This document shows, one piece after another, positions 1-6,284 of a stretch of 11,853 nucleotides of DNA (positions are counted from its first letter, which is position 1; each line of letters begins with the position of its first letter). The position numbers and the translations under genes were made by a program. The notes below the pieces were generated by a model that saw only the letters and a program-made list of their open reading frames with translations, ran no database searches and was not told where the DNA came from. The stretch is taken from positions 1 to 11,853 of the forward strand of contig CAZUCD010000120.1 of the NCBI GenBank assembly GCA_964618855.1, in the 5' to 3' direction. Origin of the DNA: CAZUCD01 sp964618855. GTDB taxonomy: Bacteria; Sumerlaeota; Sumerlaeia; SLMS01; JANRJK01.

Positions 1-1
1 G

Positions 2-769
2 AACGGCATCATCCTCATGACGGGCCCGACGGGTTCCGGCAAGACGACGACGCTGTACTCCGCGCTCGGGACCCTGAACACGCCTGAAACAAAGATCATC
101 ACGATCGAAAACCCCGTCGAGTACATGATCGACGGCATCTGCCAGGTGCAGGTGAACGAGGACATCGGGCTGACCTTCTCGAAGGGCCTGCGCTCGATGC
201 TGCGCCAATCCCCCGACGTCATCCTCGTCGGTGAAATCCGCGACATCGAGACGGCCGAGATCGCGATCCGTGCGGCGCTCACCGGCCACCTCGTGTTCTC
301 CACGCTCCACACCAACGACGCCCCCTCGGCCCCGTCGCGACTCGTGGACATGGGCATCAAGCCATTCCTCGTGGCGTCATCGCTGCAGGCCGTCATCGCG
401 CAGCGCCTCATCCGCAAGCTCTGCCAGCACTGCAAGCGCCCGATCAACATCACCGAGGAGACGATGCTCGAGACGGGCGCCTCCGCGGAGGAGATGCAGA
501 TGTGGCGGCAGGGGCTCCTTCAGTTCCTCGGGCCGCAGGGCTGCGACCGGTGCGAGGGGAAGGGCTACCGCGGCCGCACGGCCATCCACGAGATTTTCGT
601 CGTCGACTCGAAGCTGCGCAGCTACATCATCAAGGGGGAGTCCTCGACCCGCCTGAAGAAGCTCGCCGCAAAGTCCGGCATGCGCACGCTCCGCATGGAC
701 GGTTGGGAAAAGTGCAAGATGGGGCAGACCTCCATCGAGGAAGTGCTCCGCATCACGCAGGGGGACTGA
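2..769 (+). CDS. GspE/PilB-family secretion or pilus-assembly ATPase, C-terminal part
   Basis: Cytoplasmic hexameric ATPase that powers type II secretion or type IV pilus extension. The 5' end is outside the window; the first complete codon is at position 2 and about 255 residues remain. Visible in order (numbered from that codon): Walker A GPTGSGKTTTL at about 8-18, the Asp box around IITIENPVEY at 33-42, Walker B ILVGEIRD at about 76-83, and the His box STLHTND at about 101-107. A zinc-type tetracysteine pair follows, CQHC and CDRC with about 40 residues between, then GKGYRGRTAIHEI. The tetracysteine element supports GspE/PilB over the retraction ATPase PilT, which lacks it. The end, TSIEEVLRITQGD, is typical of the family. 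Secretion GspE and pilus PilB cannot be separated without the N-terminus or neighbours. The gene ends 23 bases before a strong hairpin and overlaps the convergent glycosyltransferase gene by 17 bases. Confidence 0.95.
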   Translation, partial: NGIILMTGPTGSGKTTTLYSALGTLNTPETKIITIENPVEYMIDGICQVQVNEDIGLTFSKGLRSMLRQSPDVILVGEIRDIETAEIAIRAALTGHLVFSTLHTNDAPSAPSRLVDMGIKPFLVASSLQAVIAQRLIRKLCQHCKRPINITEETMLETGASAEEMQMWRQGLLQFLGPQGCDRCEGKGYRGRTAIHEIFVVDSKLRSYIIKGESSTRLKKLAAKSGMRTLRMDGWEKCKMGQTSIEEVLRITQGD

Positions 770-2369
770 CACCGGGCGTGTTCGCGGGAATCCGCGGGGC
801 CGGCCGAAGGGCCGGCCCCGCGCCGTTTGGGGACTCGGCGACCTTTGGGCACGCCGGGAGGTACGCCGGGTTGTCGTAGGTCTCCACGAACCAATCGTCC
901 CCGGAGAGCCGCTGGTACTCGCGCGGGATCCAGTTCCCCTCGAAGTACCTGTACACGGCGGCCGAGGGGTCGAACACGGTGTGGAGCTCGTACACGACCC
1001 AGACGCGCCGGTGGCGCGAGGCCTCGGCGGGAAGCTGCCGAAGGCGCTGTTCGAATGCCTCCCGGGAGAAGGCGGGGGGGTCGATTGCGAATGTGTTAGG
1101 GCGCGGCACTCCCGCCATGCCGAAGTAGTACTCGTAGAGCAGCGGCCACGCGCCGGGCGCGAGCACGACGAGCTCGTCCCCCCGGACGGCCCGGGCCAAC
1201 TGCACGACGGGATCGTGGTAGGCAGGATGCGGGGAGTAGTGAAGCTGGCGCTCCACGCCCCTGCCGATCATGACGCCGCACGCCAAAGCCGCGCAGGCCT
1301 GAGCCGGGATGAGGACGAGGCGCAAGGCGACCGACGAGGCGGCCCAGAAGGCGGCAATCGAGGGAAGAAGGAACCGGTGGGTCAGGCACGGCACCCACTG
1401 CGAGAGGAAGACGAGGATGCCGGCCGGCACCAGGGCGAGCGTGAGCCAGAATGCGGTCGGCTCATCGCGGCGCAGTACCGCGAGCGCGGCTGTGGCCAAC
1501 AGGAGCGCATAGCCCAGCCGCCGGGCTTCCATGGCAGGCGGTGGGGGCGCAAACGCGTACGACTCCGATCCCAGCGCCTGCTCCAGCACGAGTCGCATGG
1601 CGCGGAAACCCGTGTCGACGAACAGGCTCCCGATCAACTGCCCCCCGGACCCGGGATACTGTGCCCACACGATGACCGCGGAGATGGCGATGAAGGGCGC
1701 CAGCAACGCCATCCGGCGCAGCATCGGAGCCAGGCCCCCCAGCCCGGCTTCCCTCAGCAGGCGCACCAGCGCGAAGGACTCGACCGCGAGGATCACGAAC
1801 GCGGTGAAGTGGTGGGTCAGGAGCGCGAGGCCACCCAGCACGGGCCCCAGCGACCACCCTGGACGATCCGTCGACGCCATCCAGCGCCGGCTGGCCACGG
1901 CGTAGGCCACCGATAGGAGAAGCCACAATCCGTAGTGGCGGATGTTCCATGCCTGGTAGAGCACCGGGGGGCAGAGTCCCACACCAAGCGCGACCCACGA
2001 GAATCGAGCGGCGGAGGCCAGCGGGCCACGCTCCCCCCGTGCTGCGTCGGAGGCGAGCAGGAGCGCCGCCGCCGCCGTGCACAACGCGGGGAAGGCCCCC
2101 TGCACCGCGACGCCATCGCACAGGAGGGACAGGAGCTTCGCGAGGTGGAAGTACAGCGGGGGGTGGTCCCACACCAGGTACACGAGGTGGAGATGCCCCC
2201 TCCAGTTCGCGGTGATCGTGGTGTAGGAGATGACCTCGTCGATCCATAGGTTCGGATCGGCCGCGCGCAGTAGTGAAAACGAGAGCACGACTGTCGCGGC
2301 AAGAATCTTTATTGTGATTCCAGCCGTGCCCGCGGCTGCGGGCGGTTGTGGGGAAGGGGCTGTGGGCAT
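753..2369 (-). CDS. GT-C fold membrane glycosyltransferase (PMT/ArnT/GT39-like)
   Basis: Predicted 538-residue polytopic enzyme that would transfer a sugar from a polyprenyl-phosphate donor on the outer face of the cytoplasmic membrane. A hydrophobic helix (about 18-35) is followed by the GT-C acidic motif WIDEVISYT (D44, E45). DHPPLYF at 68-74, RHYGLW at 144-149 and HHF at 186-188 match conserved loops of the PMT_2 (dolichyl-phosphate-mannose/arabinose transferase) superfamily. Many further hydrophobic segments follow, then a soluble C-terminal region from about residue 390. The acceptor and sugar cannot be read from sequence. The chosen ATG at 2369 gives a start just before the first helix. 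The frame stays open upstream to 2726, but that extension is Arg/Pro/Gly-rich with no family resemblance. No good ribosome binding site is visible, so the start is uncertain. The 3' end overlaps the ATPase gene by 17 bases and carries the hairpin at 793-822, so the tail past about YDNPAYLPA may be little constrained. Confidence 0.85.
   Translation of the reverse strand: MPTAPSPQPPAAAGTAGITIKILAATVVLSFSLLRAADPNLWIDEVISYTTITANWRGHLHLVYLVWDHPPLYFHLAKLLSLLCDGVAVQGAFPALCTAAAALLLASDAARGERGPLASAARFSWVALGVGLCPPVLYQAWNIRHYGLWLLLSVAYAVASRRWMASTDRPGWSLGPVLGGLALLTHHFTAFVILAVESFALVRLLREAGLGGLAPMLRRMALLAPFIAISAVIVWAQYPGSGGQLIGSLFVDTGFRAMRLVLEQALGSESYAFAPPPPAMEARRLGYALLLATAALAVLRRDEPTAFWLTLALVPAGILVFLSQWVPCLTHRFLLPSIAAFWAASSVALRLVLIPAQACAALACGVMIGRGVERQLHYSPHPAYHDPVVQLARAVRGDELVVLAPGAWPLLYEYYFGMAGVPRPNTFAIDPPAFSREAFEQRLRQLPAEASRHRRVWVVYELHTVFDPSAAVYRYFEGNWIPREYQRLSGDDWFVETYDNPAYLPACPKVAESPNGAGPALRPAPRIPANTPGVSPPA
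793..822 (+). terminator. Perfect 13-bp hairpin, likely terminator of the ATPase gene
   Basis: Positions 793-805 (CGCGGGGCCGGCC) pair perfectly with 810-822 around a GAAG loop. The hairpin starts 23 bases after the ATPase stop. The T-tract behind it is weak (CCGTTTGG), so termination strength is uncertain. It lies within the last codons of the opposite-strand glycosyltransferase gene. Confidence 0.6.
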
Positions 2370-2520
2370 GGGAGAGGGGTTGGCGCCGACCGCCCGTGCC
2401 GCCCACGCTCGGATTGCGATTTTCCGGGGGTTTCGGTGGTGATTCTTCTCGCCGAACCGCGCACGGGGCGGCCATCCGGGGAATCGCGGTAGGGAATGGG
2501 CAGCCAACTGCGGCCAGCGG

Positions 2521-2652
2521 CGTCCCCACGTCCGCGCCGACTTGCCGTGCCGTGCAGGAATCTGCCCTGGTGGACACGCGCCGCCGCCTTGGCGAGCATC
2601 GCCGGCTGCGCGTTGACACGCAGGGGCGCTGGGAGGGACGTTCCCACGTCCG
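2521..2652. repeat. Two copies of CGTYCCCACGTCCG, 118 bases apart
   Basis: Copies are at 2521-2534 and 2639-2652 and differ at one base. The second copy overlaps the weak -10 candidate and the short inverted repeat GGGA-CGT-TCCC (2635-2645). It could be an operator pair or chance in GC-rich DNA. Confidence 0.3.
2613..2642 (+). promoter_or_regulatory. Possible sigma-70-type promoter for the cupin/apt operon
   Basis: A perfect TTGACA at 2613-2618 is followed, after an 18-base spacer, by a weak -10 candidate GACGTT at 2637-2642. It lies about 95 bases upstream of the ATG at 2734. The -35 match is good but the -10 is poor. Confidence 0.25.
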
Positions 2653-2733
2653 ACAACTGCCGGCAGGAGTCGCGGGGAGCCCCCATCCGCAGGGTGGGCC
2701 GCCCGCCGGCCAACCGTGAGGAACACCCACCCG

Positions 2734-3732
2734 ATGACGCTCTATCCCTTCGACCAACTCCACAAAATGAGGCCGAACTGGGCCAACGTGGACCGGGCCG
2801 AGGTCCTCATGATCGCGCAGGATGCCCCCGCAAGGACGGAGCGGTTCGACGCCACGACGTACCTGTTCCTCCTCGAGGGGAAGCTGGACATCGTGGCCGG
2901 AGGCGAGCGCATGGGGGGCGAGGCGGGCGAGTGCACGATCGTGCGCGCCGGGGACGCTGTCACGCTGGCGCCCGCCGGGGAGAACGCCGTCGCCCTCCGC
3001 ATCTGGGAGAAGCCGTGCCCGCCCTTCCGCGCCCGGTCGATCGATGCGTCGGACCCGGCCCCCGTGGGCCTGCCACCCGCGGCCGCGCTCCCCTCCCCAC
3101 GACGCAGGGGAATCCACCTCACGTTCGCCGTGGACGCCACCTTCCAGCCGACGCGCATCGCCGAGAACCCGCGCGCGGGGATTTTCCTGGAGACCAACCC
3201 CGGGGCCCTCTCCGCGGGGCAGATCCGCGAGTACCGCTCCATCACGCGCCGCAACCACCAGCCCACGGTTGGATTGCTGGTGGACGTCACGGAGGGGGAG
3301 ATCGAGCGCTGGTTCCGCGACGCGATGCAGGCTGAGCACATGGAGATGATTCATCCCCTGGCGCTTGTCGCGCGCGCGGACCTTGGGACGGAAGCCGGGC
3401 AAAGGACCGCGGACCTGATTCGCGAGTCCTGGTCGGGGTCGCTGGCCGCGAGCGGAATCCGGCCCGGCGTCGTCTCCCCCGCCCGCAACTGGTCGGAGGA
3501 GGACCTGCTCGCGCTGTTCGCTTGGCTTTCCCGGGTGCCCCCCTCCACGTTTGCCGTCGTGCTTGAGTGGACGCCGGGGACGTTCGTGGTGGACGGCATG
3601 GTGCGCGCCGCGTTGGAGGGGATGCTCCCGTGGGTACACGCCGTGCACTTCCGGGGCGCCACGGGCGCGGCCGAGATTGCGCACTACCTCGACGGTCTGG
3701 GGTTCCAGGGATGGCTGTTGACCGAAGGATGA
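2734..3732 (+). CDS. Cupin domain fused to a TIM-barrel-like (sugar isomerase/AP endonuclease 2-like) region, function unknown
   Basis: A 332-residue cytoplasmic protein with no signal peptide. Residues about 20-90 read as a small cupin barrel: YLFLLEGKLDIVAGG at 43-57, then a glycine/acidic turn and RAGDAVTLAP at 71-80. The usual metal-binding histidines of the first cupin motif are not evident, so a binding rather than catalytic role is possible. The rest contains fragments resembling xylose-isomerase-like TIM barrels: IFLETNPG near 150, VGLLVDVTEGEI near 179, FAVVLEWTPG near 273, WVHAVHFRG near 300, and the ending IAHYLDGLGFQGWLLTEG. The resemblance is by eye and the product is unassigned. 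ATG 2734 is preferred because GAGGAA at 2718-2723 lies 10 bases before it; an in-frame GTG at 2716 has no visible ribosome binding site. The gene is 22 bases upstream of apt, so the two are probably co-transcribed. Confidence 0.75.
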   Translation: MTLYPFDQLHKMRPNWANVDRAEVLMIAQDAPARTERFDATTYLFLLEGKLDIVAGGERMGGEAGECTIVRAGDAVTLAPAGENAVALRIWEKPCPPFRARSIDASDPAPVGLPPAAALPSPRRRGIHLTFAVDATFQPTRIAENPRAGIFLETNPGALSAGQIREYRSITRRNHQPTVGLLVDVTEGEIERWFRDAMQAEHMEMIHPLALVARADLGTEAGQRTADLIRESWSGSLAASGIRPGVVSPARNWSEEDLLALFAWLSRVPPSTFAVVLEWTPGTFVVDGMVRAALEGMLPWVHAVHFRGATGAAEIAHYLDGLGFQGWLLTEG

Positions 3733-3754
3733 GCCGCCACTTCACGGAGTCAGG

Positions 3755-4279
3755 ATGATGGACTTTCTGGACAAGATCAGGACGGTCCCCGATTTTCCGA
3801 AGAAGGGGATCATGTTCAAGGACATCACGACGCTGCTCGGGGATGCGAAGGCGTACTCGGAGCTGATCCACCATCTCCGCGATCGCTACAGGGACCAGCG
3901 CATCACGCACATCGCGGGGATCGAGTCGCGCGGGTTCATCTTCGGTTCGGCGCTGGCGCCGCTGATCGGGGCGGGCTTCGTGCCGATCCGCAAGGCGGGG
4001 AAGCTCCCCCACAGGACGCGCCGGCGCTCCTATGCCCTCGAGTACGGCGAGGCCGTGATCGAGGTGCACGAGGACGCGCTCGGGCCCGGGGACCGCGTGC
4101 TGGTCATGGACGATGTGCTGGCGACGGGTGGGACGATGAAGGCGGCAGTGGACGTCGTCCGCGAGTTGGGTGCCGAGGTCGTTGGCAGTTGGGTGCTGCT
4201 CGAGCTTGGGTTCCTCGGCGGGCGCCGGCACCTGGCGGACGTGGCACACCATTCCGAGGCGGTGATCGACAAGGAATGA
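3755..4279 (+). CDS. apt: Adenine phosphoribosyltransferase
   Basis: Purine salvage enzyme converting adenine plus PRPP to AMP and pyrophosphate in the cytoplasm. The 174 residues match the usual family length of about 170-180. Conserved elements include PDFPKKGIMFKDITTLL (12-28), GIESRGFIFG (55-64), FVPIRKAGKLP (75-85), the flexible loop near SYALEYG (92-98), and the PRPP-binding motif VLVMDDVLATGGT (115-127). The C-terminal end (HHSEAVIDKE) departs from the common SL-rich ending but does not touch the active site. Two adjacent ATGs (3755, 3758) are possible starts; ACGGAG at 3744-3749 gives 5 or 8 bases of spacing, and the second (MDFLDKIR) may be the true one. The stop overlaps the start of the next gene (ATGA), indicating translational coupling. 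Confidence 0.97.
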   Translation: MMDFLDKIRTVPDFPKKGIMFKDITTLLGDAKAYSELIHHLRDRYRDQRITHIAGIESRGFIFGSALAPLIGAGFVPIRKAGKLPHRTRRRSYALEYGEAVIEVHEDALGPGDRVLVMDDVLATGGTMKAAVDVVRELGAEVVGSWVLLELGFLGGRRHLADVAHHSEAVIDKE

Positions 4280-4698
4280 TCTGGTTCAAGAAGCGTCGGC
4301 GGCGCAGGGCCCCGGAGGTCCGCCCCAAGCGGATGCATCCGCGGTTGAAGCTCATCTACGGCGGATCGGCGGTGCTGCTCGCGTTCGTCCTGCTGTACCC
4401 AAGGTGGTACGTGGACTACGGGGCGGGGTGGATCCGGCCGCAGAAGCCGGACTCTCAACGGGCGTTCCTGCTGACGGGGCCGAGCGCACCAACGCGCGTG
4501 ATCCGCACACCGGCGACGCGGATGCAGCTCCAGACTGTCCGGGTTGGGAAAGTCAAGCGGGCGCGGCCAGACTGGGCCCGCGTGTGGCAGGAGGGGGCCG
4601 TCGTGGTGCTGCTCGGCGCGGGCCTCACCCTGCTCCAAAAGCGGCGGCTGAAGGCGCTGGACGCACCGCAGCCAAGGCCTCAGCCCAGGTACGCGTAG
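4276..4698 (+). CDS. Small basic two-helix membrane protein, function unknown
   Basis: A 140-residue protein I do not recognise. It opens with a strongly basic stretch (MIWFKKRRRRRAPEV), then a membrane helix at about 27-45. A loop of about 60 residues follows with aromatic and basic character (YPRWYVDYGAGW near 41-52). A second helix lies at about 107-121, followed by the basic tail QKRRLKALDAPQPRPQ. By the positive-inside rule both termini would be cytoplasmic and the loop periplasmic. The ATG at 4276 overlaps the apt stop (ATGA), so expression is probably coupled to apt. The same frame is open further upstream inside apt, but that stretch is apt read in another frame. The 3' end overlaps the convergent GT4 gene by 19 bases. 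Confidence 0.7.
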   Translation: MIWFKKRRRRRAPEVRPKRMHPRLKLIYGGSAVLLAFVLLYPRWYVDYGAGWIRPQKPDSQRAFLLTGPSAPTRVIRTPATRMQLQTVRVGKVKRARPDWARVWQEGAVVVLLGAGLTLLQKRRLKALDAPQPRPQPRYA

Positions 4699-5816
4699 AT
4701 GTCGCGCACCGTCTCCGCGGTGTGTGTCCAGTCGAATGCAGCGGCCCGCGCAGGGCCTTCGCGCGCGAGGCGCTCCCTCAGCCCGGCGTCCACGAGCGCG
4801 CGGAACATCCCCTCCGCGATGGCATCGCCGTCGAATGGGTCCACCAGGACGGCGGCTCCACCGCAGATTTCGGGGAGTGCGCCGCTCGCCCCGGCGATGA
4901 CCGGAACACCGAGCTGCATCGCCTCCAGGGCGGGGAACCCGAACCCTTCATAGCGGGTCGCAAAGGCGAGCGCGCGGCACCCCGCCAGCAGCGCGCGCTT
5001 GTCCGCCTCCTCCACCTGGGGGAGGACGACCACGCGGTCCTGGAGGCTGCGCGCCGCGATCTGCTTCTCGACCGACCGGAAGAAGCGGTCCTTCTTCACG
5101 ATGAGAACAAACTTCAAATCCGGAAACCGCGCATCCTCGCGGCGGACAAGCTTACCGAACGCCTTCACCATGCCGGGCAGGTTCTTGTTTGGCCGGGTCG
5201 AGCCGAAGTAGAGCAGGTAATCCCCCCCGATGCCGTGGCGGGCGCGCGCGGTCAGGACGGCGTCGGGCGATGGTGGTGGAGCCGTGGGTTTCTCGATCCC
5301 CGAGTGGACGACGACGAGCTTCGGCGTGACGGAGGGCATGAGCATCGCCACGTCATCGCGCGTTGCGTGACTGACGCACAGTATCCACTTCGCGCGCGTG
5401 AACGCGGCCGGATAGGCCCAGGCGTAGAAGCGCGCATAGGCGGCGCGCGCCAGGCGGTTCCTTCGGCCGTGGAAGTCCGGGTCGGTGAAGGGCTGCATGT
5501 CGTGGACGGTGACGATGGTGGAAACGTCCAGGCCAAGTGGCACCAGCGGGAAGAGGGCGTGGAAGGCAGTAGGGCGGAGGGCGGCGATGGCTCCGCCCAG
5601 GCCTGTCAGGGTGGCGGGGCTGATCGGCGCGGCGTCAAACCGCCGAATCGTAAAGTTGGCGCCAAGCGCCAGCCGGTCCCGGAACCCGCGCCCGAGCAGC
5701 ACCGTGTAGGGCGTCTCCTGGTCCACCCGCGCAAGGTTCTGAAGCAGGTCGCGCGAATAGGTGCCGATGCCGGAGTAGGTGCCGTCCAGGTAGCGGGCGT
5801 CGATGACGATGGACAT
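4680..5816 (-). CDS. GT4-family glycosyltransferase (GT-B fold)
   Basis: A 378-residue retaining glycosyltransferase that would use a nucleotide-sugar donor at the cytoplasmic face of the membrane, probably for a surface glycan. The N-terminal Rossmann domain begins MSIVIDARYLDGTYSGIGTY, with the glycine loop at 15-20, and has TVHDMQPF at 103-110 and CVSHATRDD at 147-155. The C-terminal donor domain has LLYFGSTRPNKNL at 201-213 and the EX7E motif from E290 to E298 (EGFGFPALE), then GVPVIAGASGALPEICGGAA. All landmarks of the glycosyltransferase group 1 family (Pfam Glycos_transf_1) are present and the length is normal. Acceptor and sugar are unknown. It starts 24 bases after the hinT stop, so the two probably share a transcript; no strong ribosome binding site is visible. 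Its 3' end overlaps the small membrane protein gene on the other strand. Confidence 0.93.
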   Translation of the reverse strand: MSIVIDARYLDGTYSGIGTYSRDLLQNLARVDQETPYTVLLGRGFRDRLALGANFTIRRFDAAPISPATLTGLGGAIAALRPTAFHALFPLVPLGLDVSTIVTVHDMQPFTDPDFHGRRNRLARAAYARFYAWAYPAAFTRAKWILCVSHATRDDVAMLMPSVTPKLVVVHSGIEKPTAPPPSPDAVLTARARHGIGGDYLLYFGSTRPNKNLPGMVKAFGKLVRREDARFPDLKFVLIVKKDRFFRSVEKQIAARSLQDRVVVLPQVEEADKRALLAGCRALAFATRYEGFGFPALEAMQLGVPVIAGASGALPEICGGAAVLVDPFDGDAIAEGMFRALVDAGLRERLAREGPARAAAFDWTHTAETVRDIYAYLG

Positions 5817-5840
5817 GCGCGTGCGCCGGGGTGCCCGGGC

Positions 5841-6185
5841 TCAGCCGGGGGGCCAGCCCAGTTCCCTGCCGCCGAGAAGGTGAAGGTGCAGGTGGTAAAC
5901 GGTCTGTCCGCCGTGCCCCCGGCAGTTCCAGACGAGGCGGTACCCATCCTCGGCCAACCCCAGCGAGCGCGCCAGGCGCGTGGCGGTGAGGACCATGTGG
6001 GCGACAAGTTGGGCGTGCTCCGGACCGAGGTCGTCGAGTGTCTCGATCGGCACCCTTGGGACGATGAGGACGTGGGTTGGGGCCTGGGGCGAGATGTCGT
6101 GGAAGGCGACGACGTGCTCGTCCTCGTGGGCCTTGCGGCATGGAATCTCGCCGCTGACGATCTTGCCGAAGATGGTTTCCGCCAT
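5841..6185 (-). CDS. hinT: HIT-family purine nucleoside phosphoramidase (HinT/HINT1-like)
   Basis: A 114-residue histidine-triad hydrolase acting on adenosine 5'-phosphoramidates and related mononucleotides in the cytoplasm. Family landmarks are ETIFGKIVSGEIP at 3-15, AFHDISPQAPTHVLIVP at 27-43, and LAEDGYRLVWN at 77-87. The triad motif H98-L-H100-L-H102-L-L follows, then GGRELGWPPG. By family knowledge the middle histidine (H100) is the nucleophile. The WPPG ending resembles eukaryotic HINT1 closely. ATG 6185 is the natural family start; AAGGA sits about 10 bases upstream on the coding strand. The frame continues upstream across the antisense of the HEAT gene, which is not coding. It is first in a two-gene unit with the GT4 gene and divergent from the HEAT-repeat gene. 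Confidence 0.95.
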   Translation of the reverse strand: MAETIFGKIVSGEIPCRKAHEDEHVVAFHDISPQAPTHVLIVPRVPIETLDDLGPEHAQLVAHMVLTATRLARSLGLAEDGYRLVWNCRGHGGQTVYHLHLHLLGGRELGWPPG

Positions 6186-6205
6186 GACTTCGGGGTCCTT
6201 TCGCG

Positions 6206-6235
6206 TTGAAGCCTCGCGCGGATGGGCGCGATAGC
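6206..6235 (+). promoter_or_regulatory. Possible promoter for the HEAT-repeat gene
   Basis: TTGAAG (6206-6211) and GATAGC (6230-6235) are separated by 18 bases in the 99-base gap between the divergent hinT and HEAT genes. If used, transcription would begin near 6242, which favours the ATG at 6285 over the upstream in-frame ATGs at 6222 and 6237. Both boxes are imperfect. Confidence 0.25.
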
Positions 6236-6284
6236 CATGGAGCCACCCACGAGGGAACCAACGGCGCCGAAGGGGCAAGGAACG

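Larger units (their letters stand above)
2370..2733. other. Divergent intergenic region between glycosyltransferase and cupin-protein genes
   Basis: This is a 364-base stretch between two outward-reading genes. Frames are open through it on both strands, but the encoded peptides are Arg/Pro/Gly-rich and look like a by-product of high GC. It holds a TTGACA box at 2613-2618 and a 14-base direct repeat (2521-2534 and 2639-2652). I saw no RNA gene, riboswitch or small coding region that I could support. Confidence 0.5.

Noticed and set aside
2370..2726. N-terminal extension of the GT-C glycosyltransferase by 119 codons
   Set aside because: The extension is Arg/Pro/Gly-rich, lacks family similarity and would fill the divergent promoter region; the ATG at 2369 just before the first helix fits better, although its ribosome binding site is poor.
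1462..3684. A 740-codon open frame on the minus strand
   Set aside because: It runs antisense or out of frame across the glycosyltransferase and cupin genes, is Arg/Gly/Pro-rich and has no domain resemblance; long open frames are common in DNA this rich in GC.
4404..6209. A 601-codon open frame on the plus strand
   Set aside because: It is antisense to the GT4 and hinT genes, both of which have complete family motifs.
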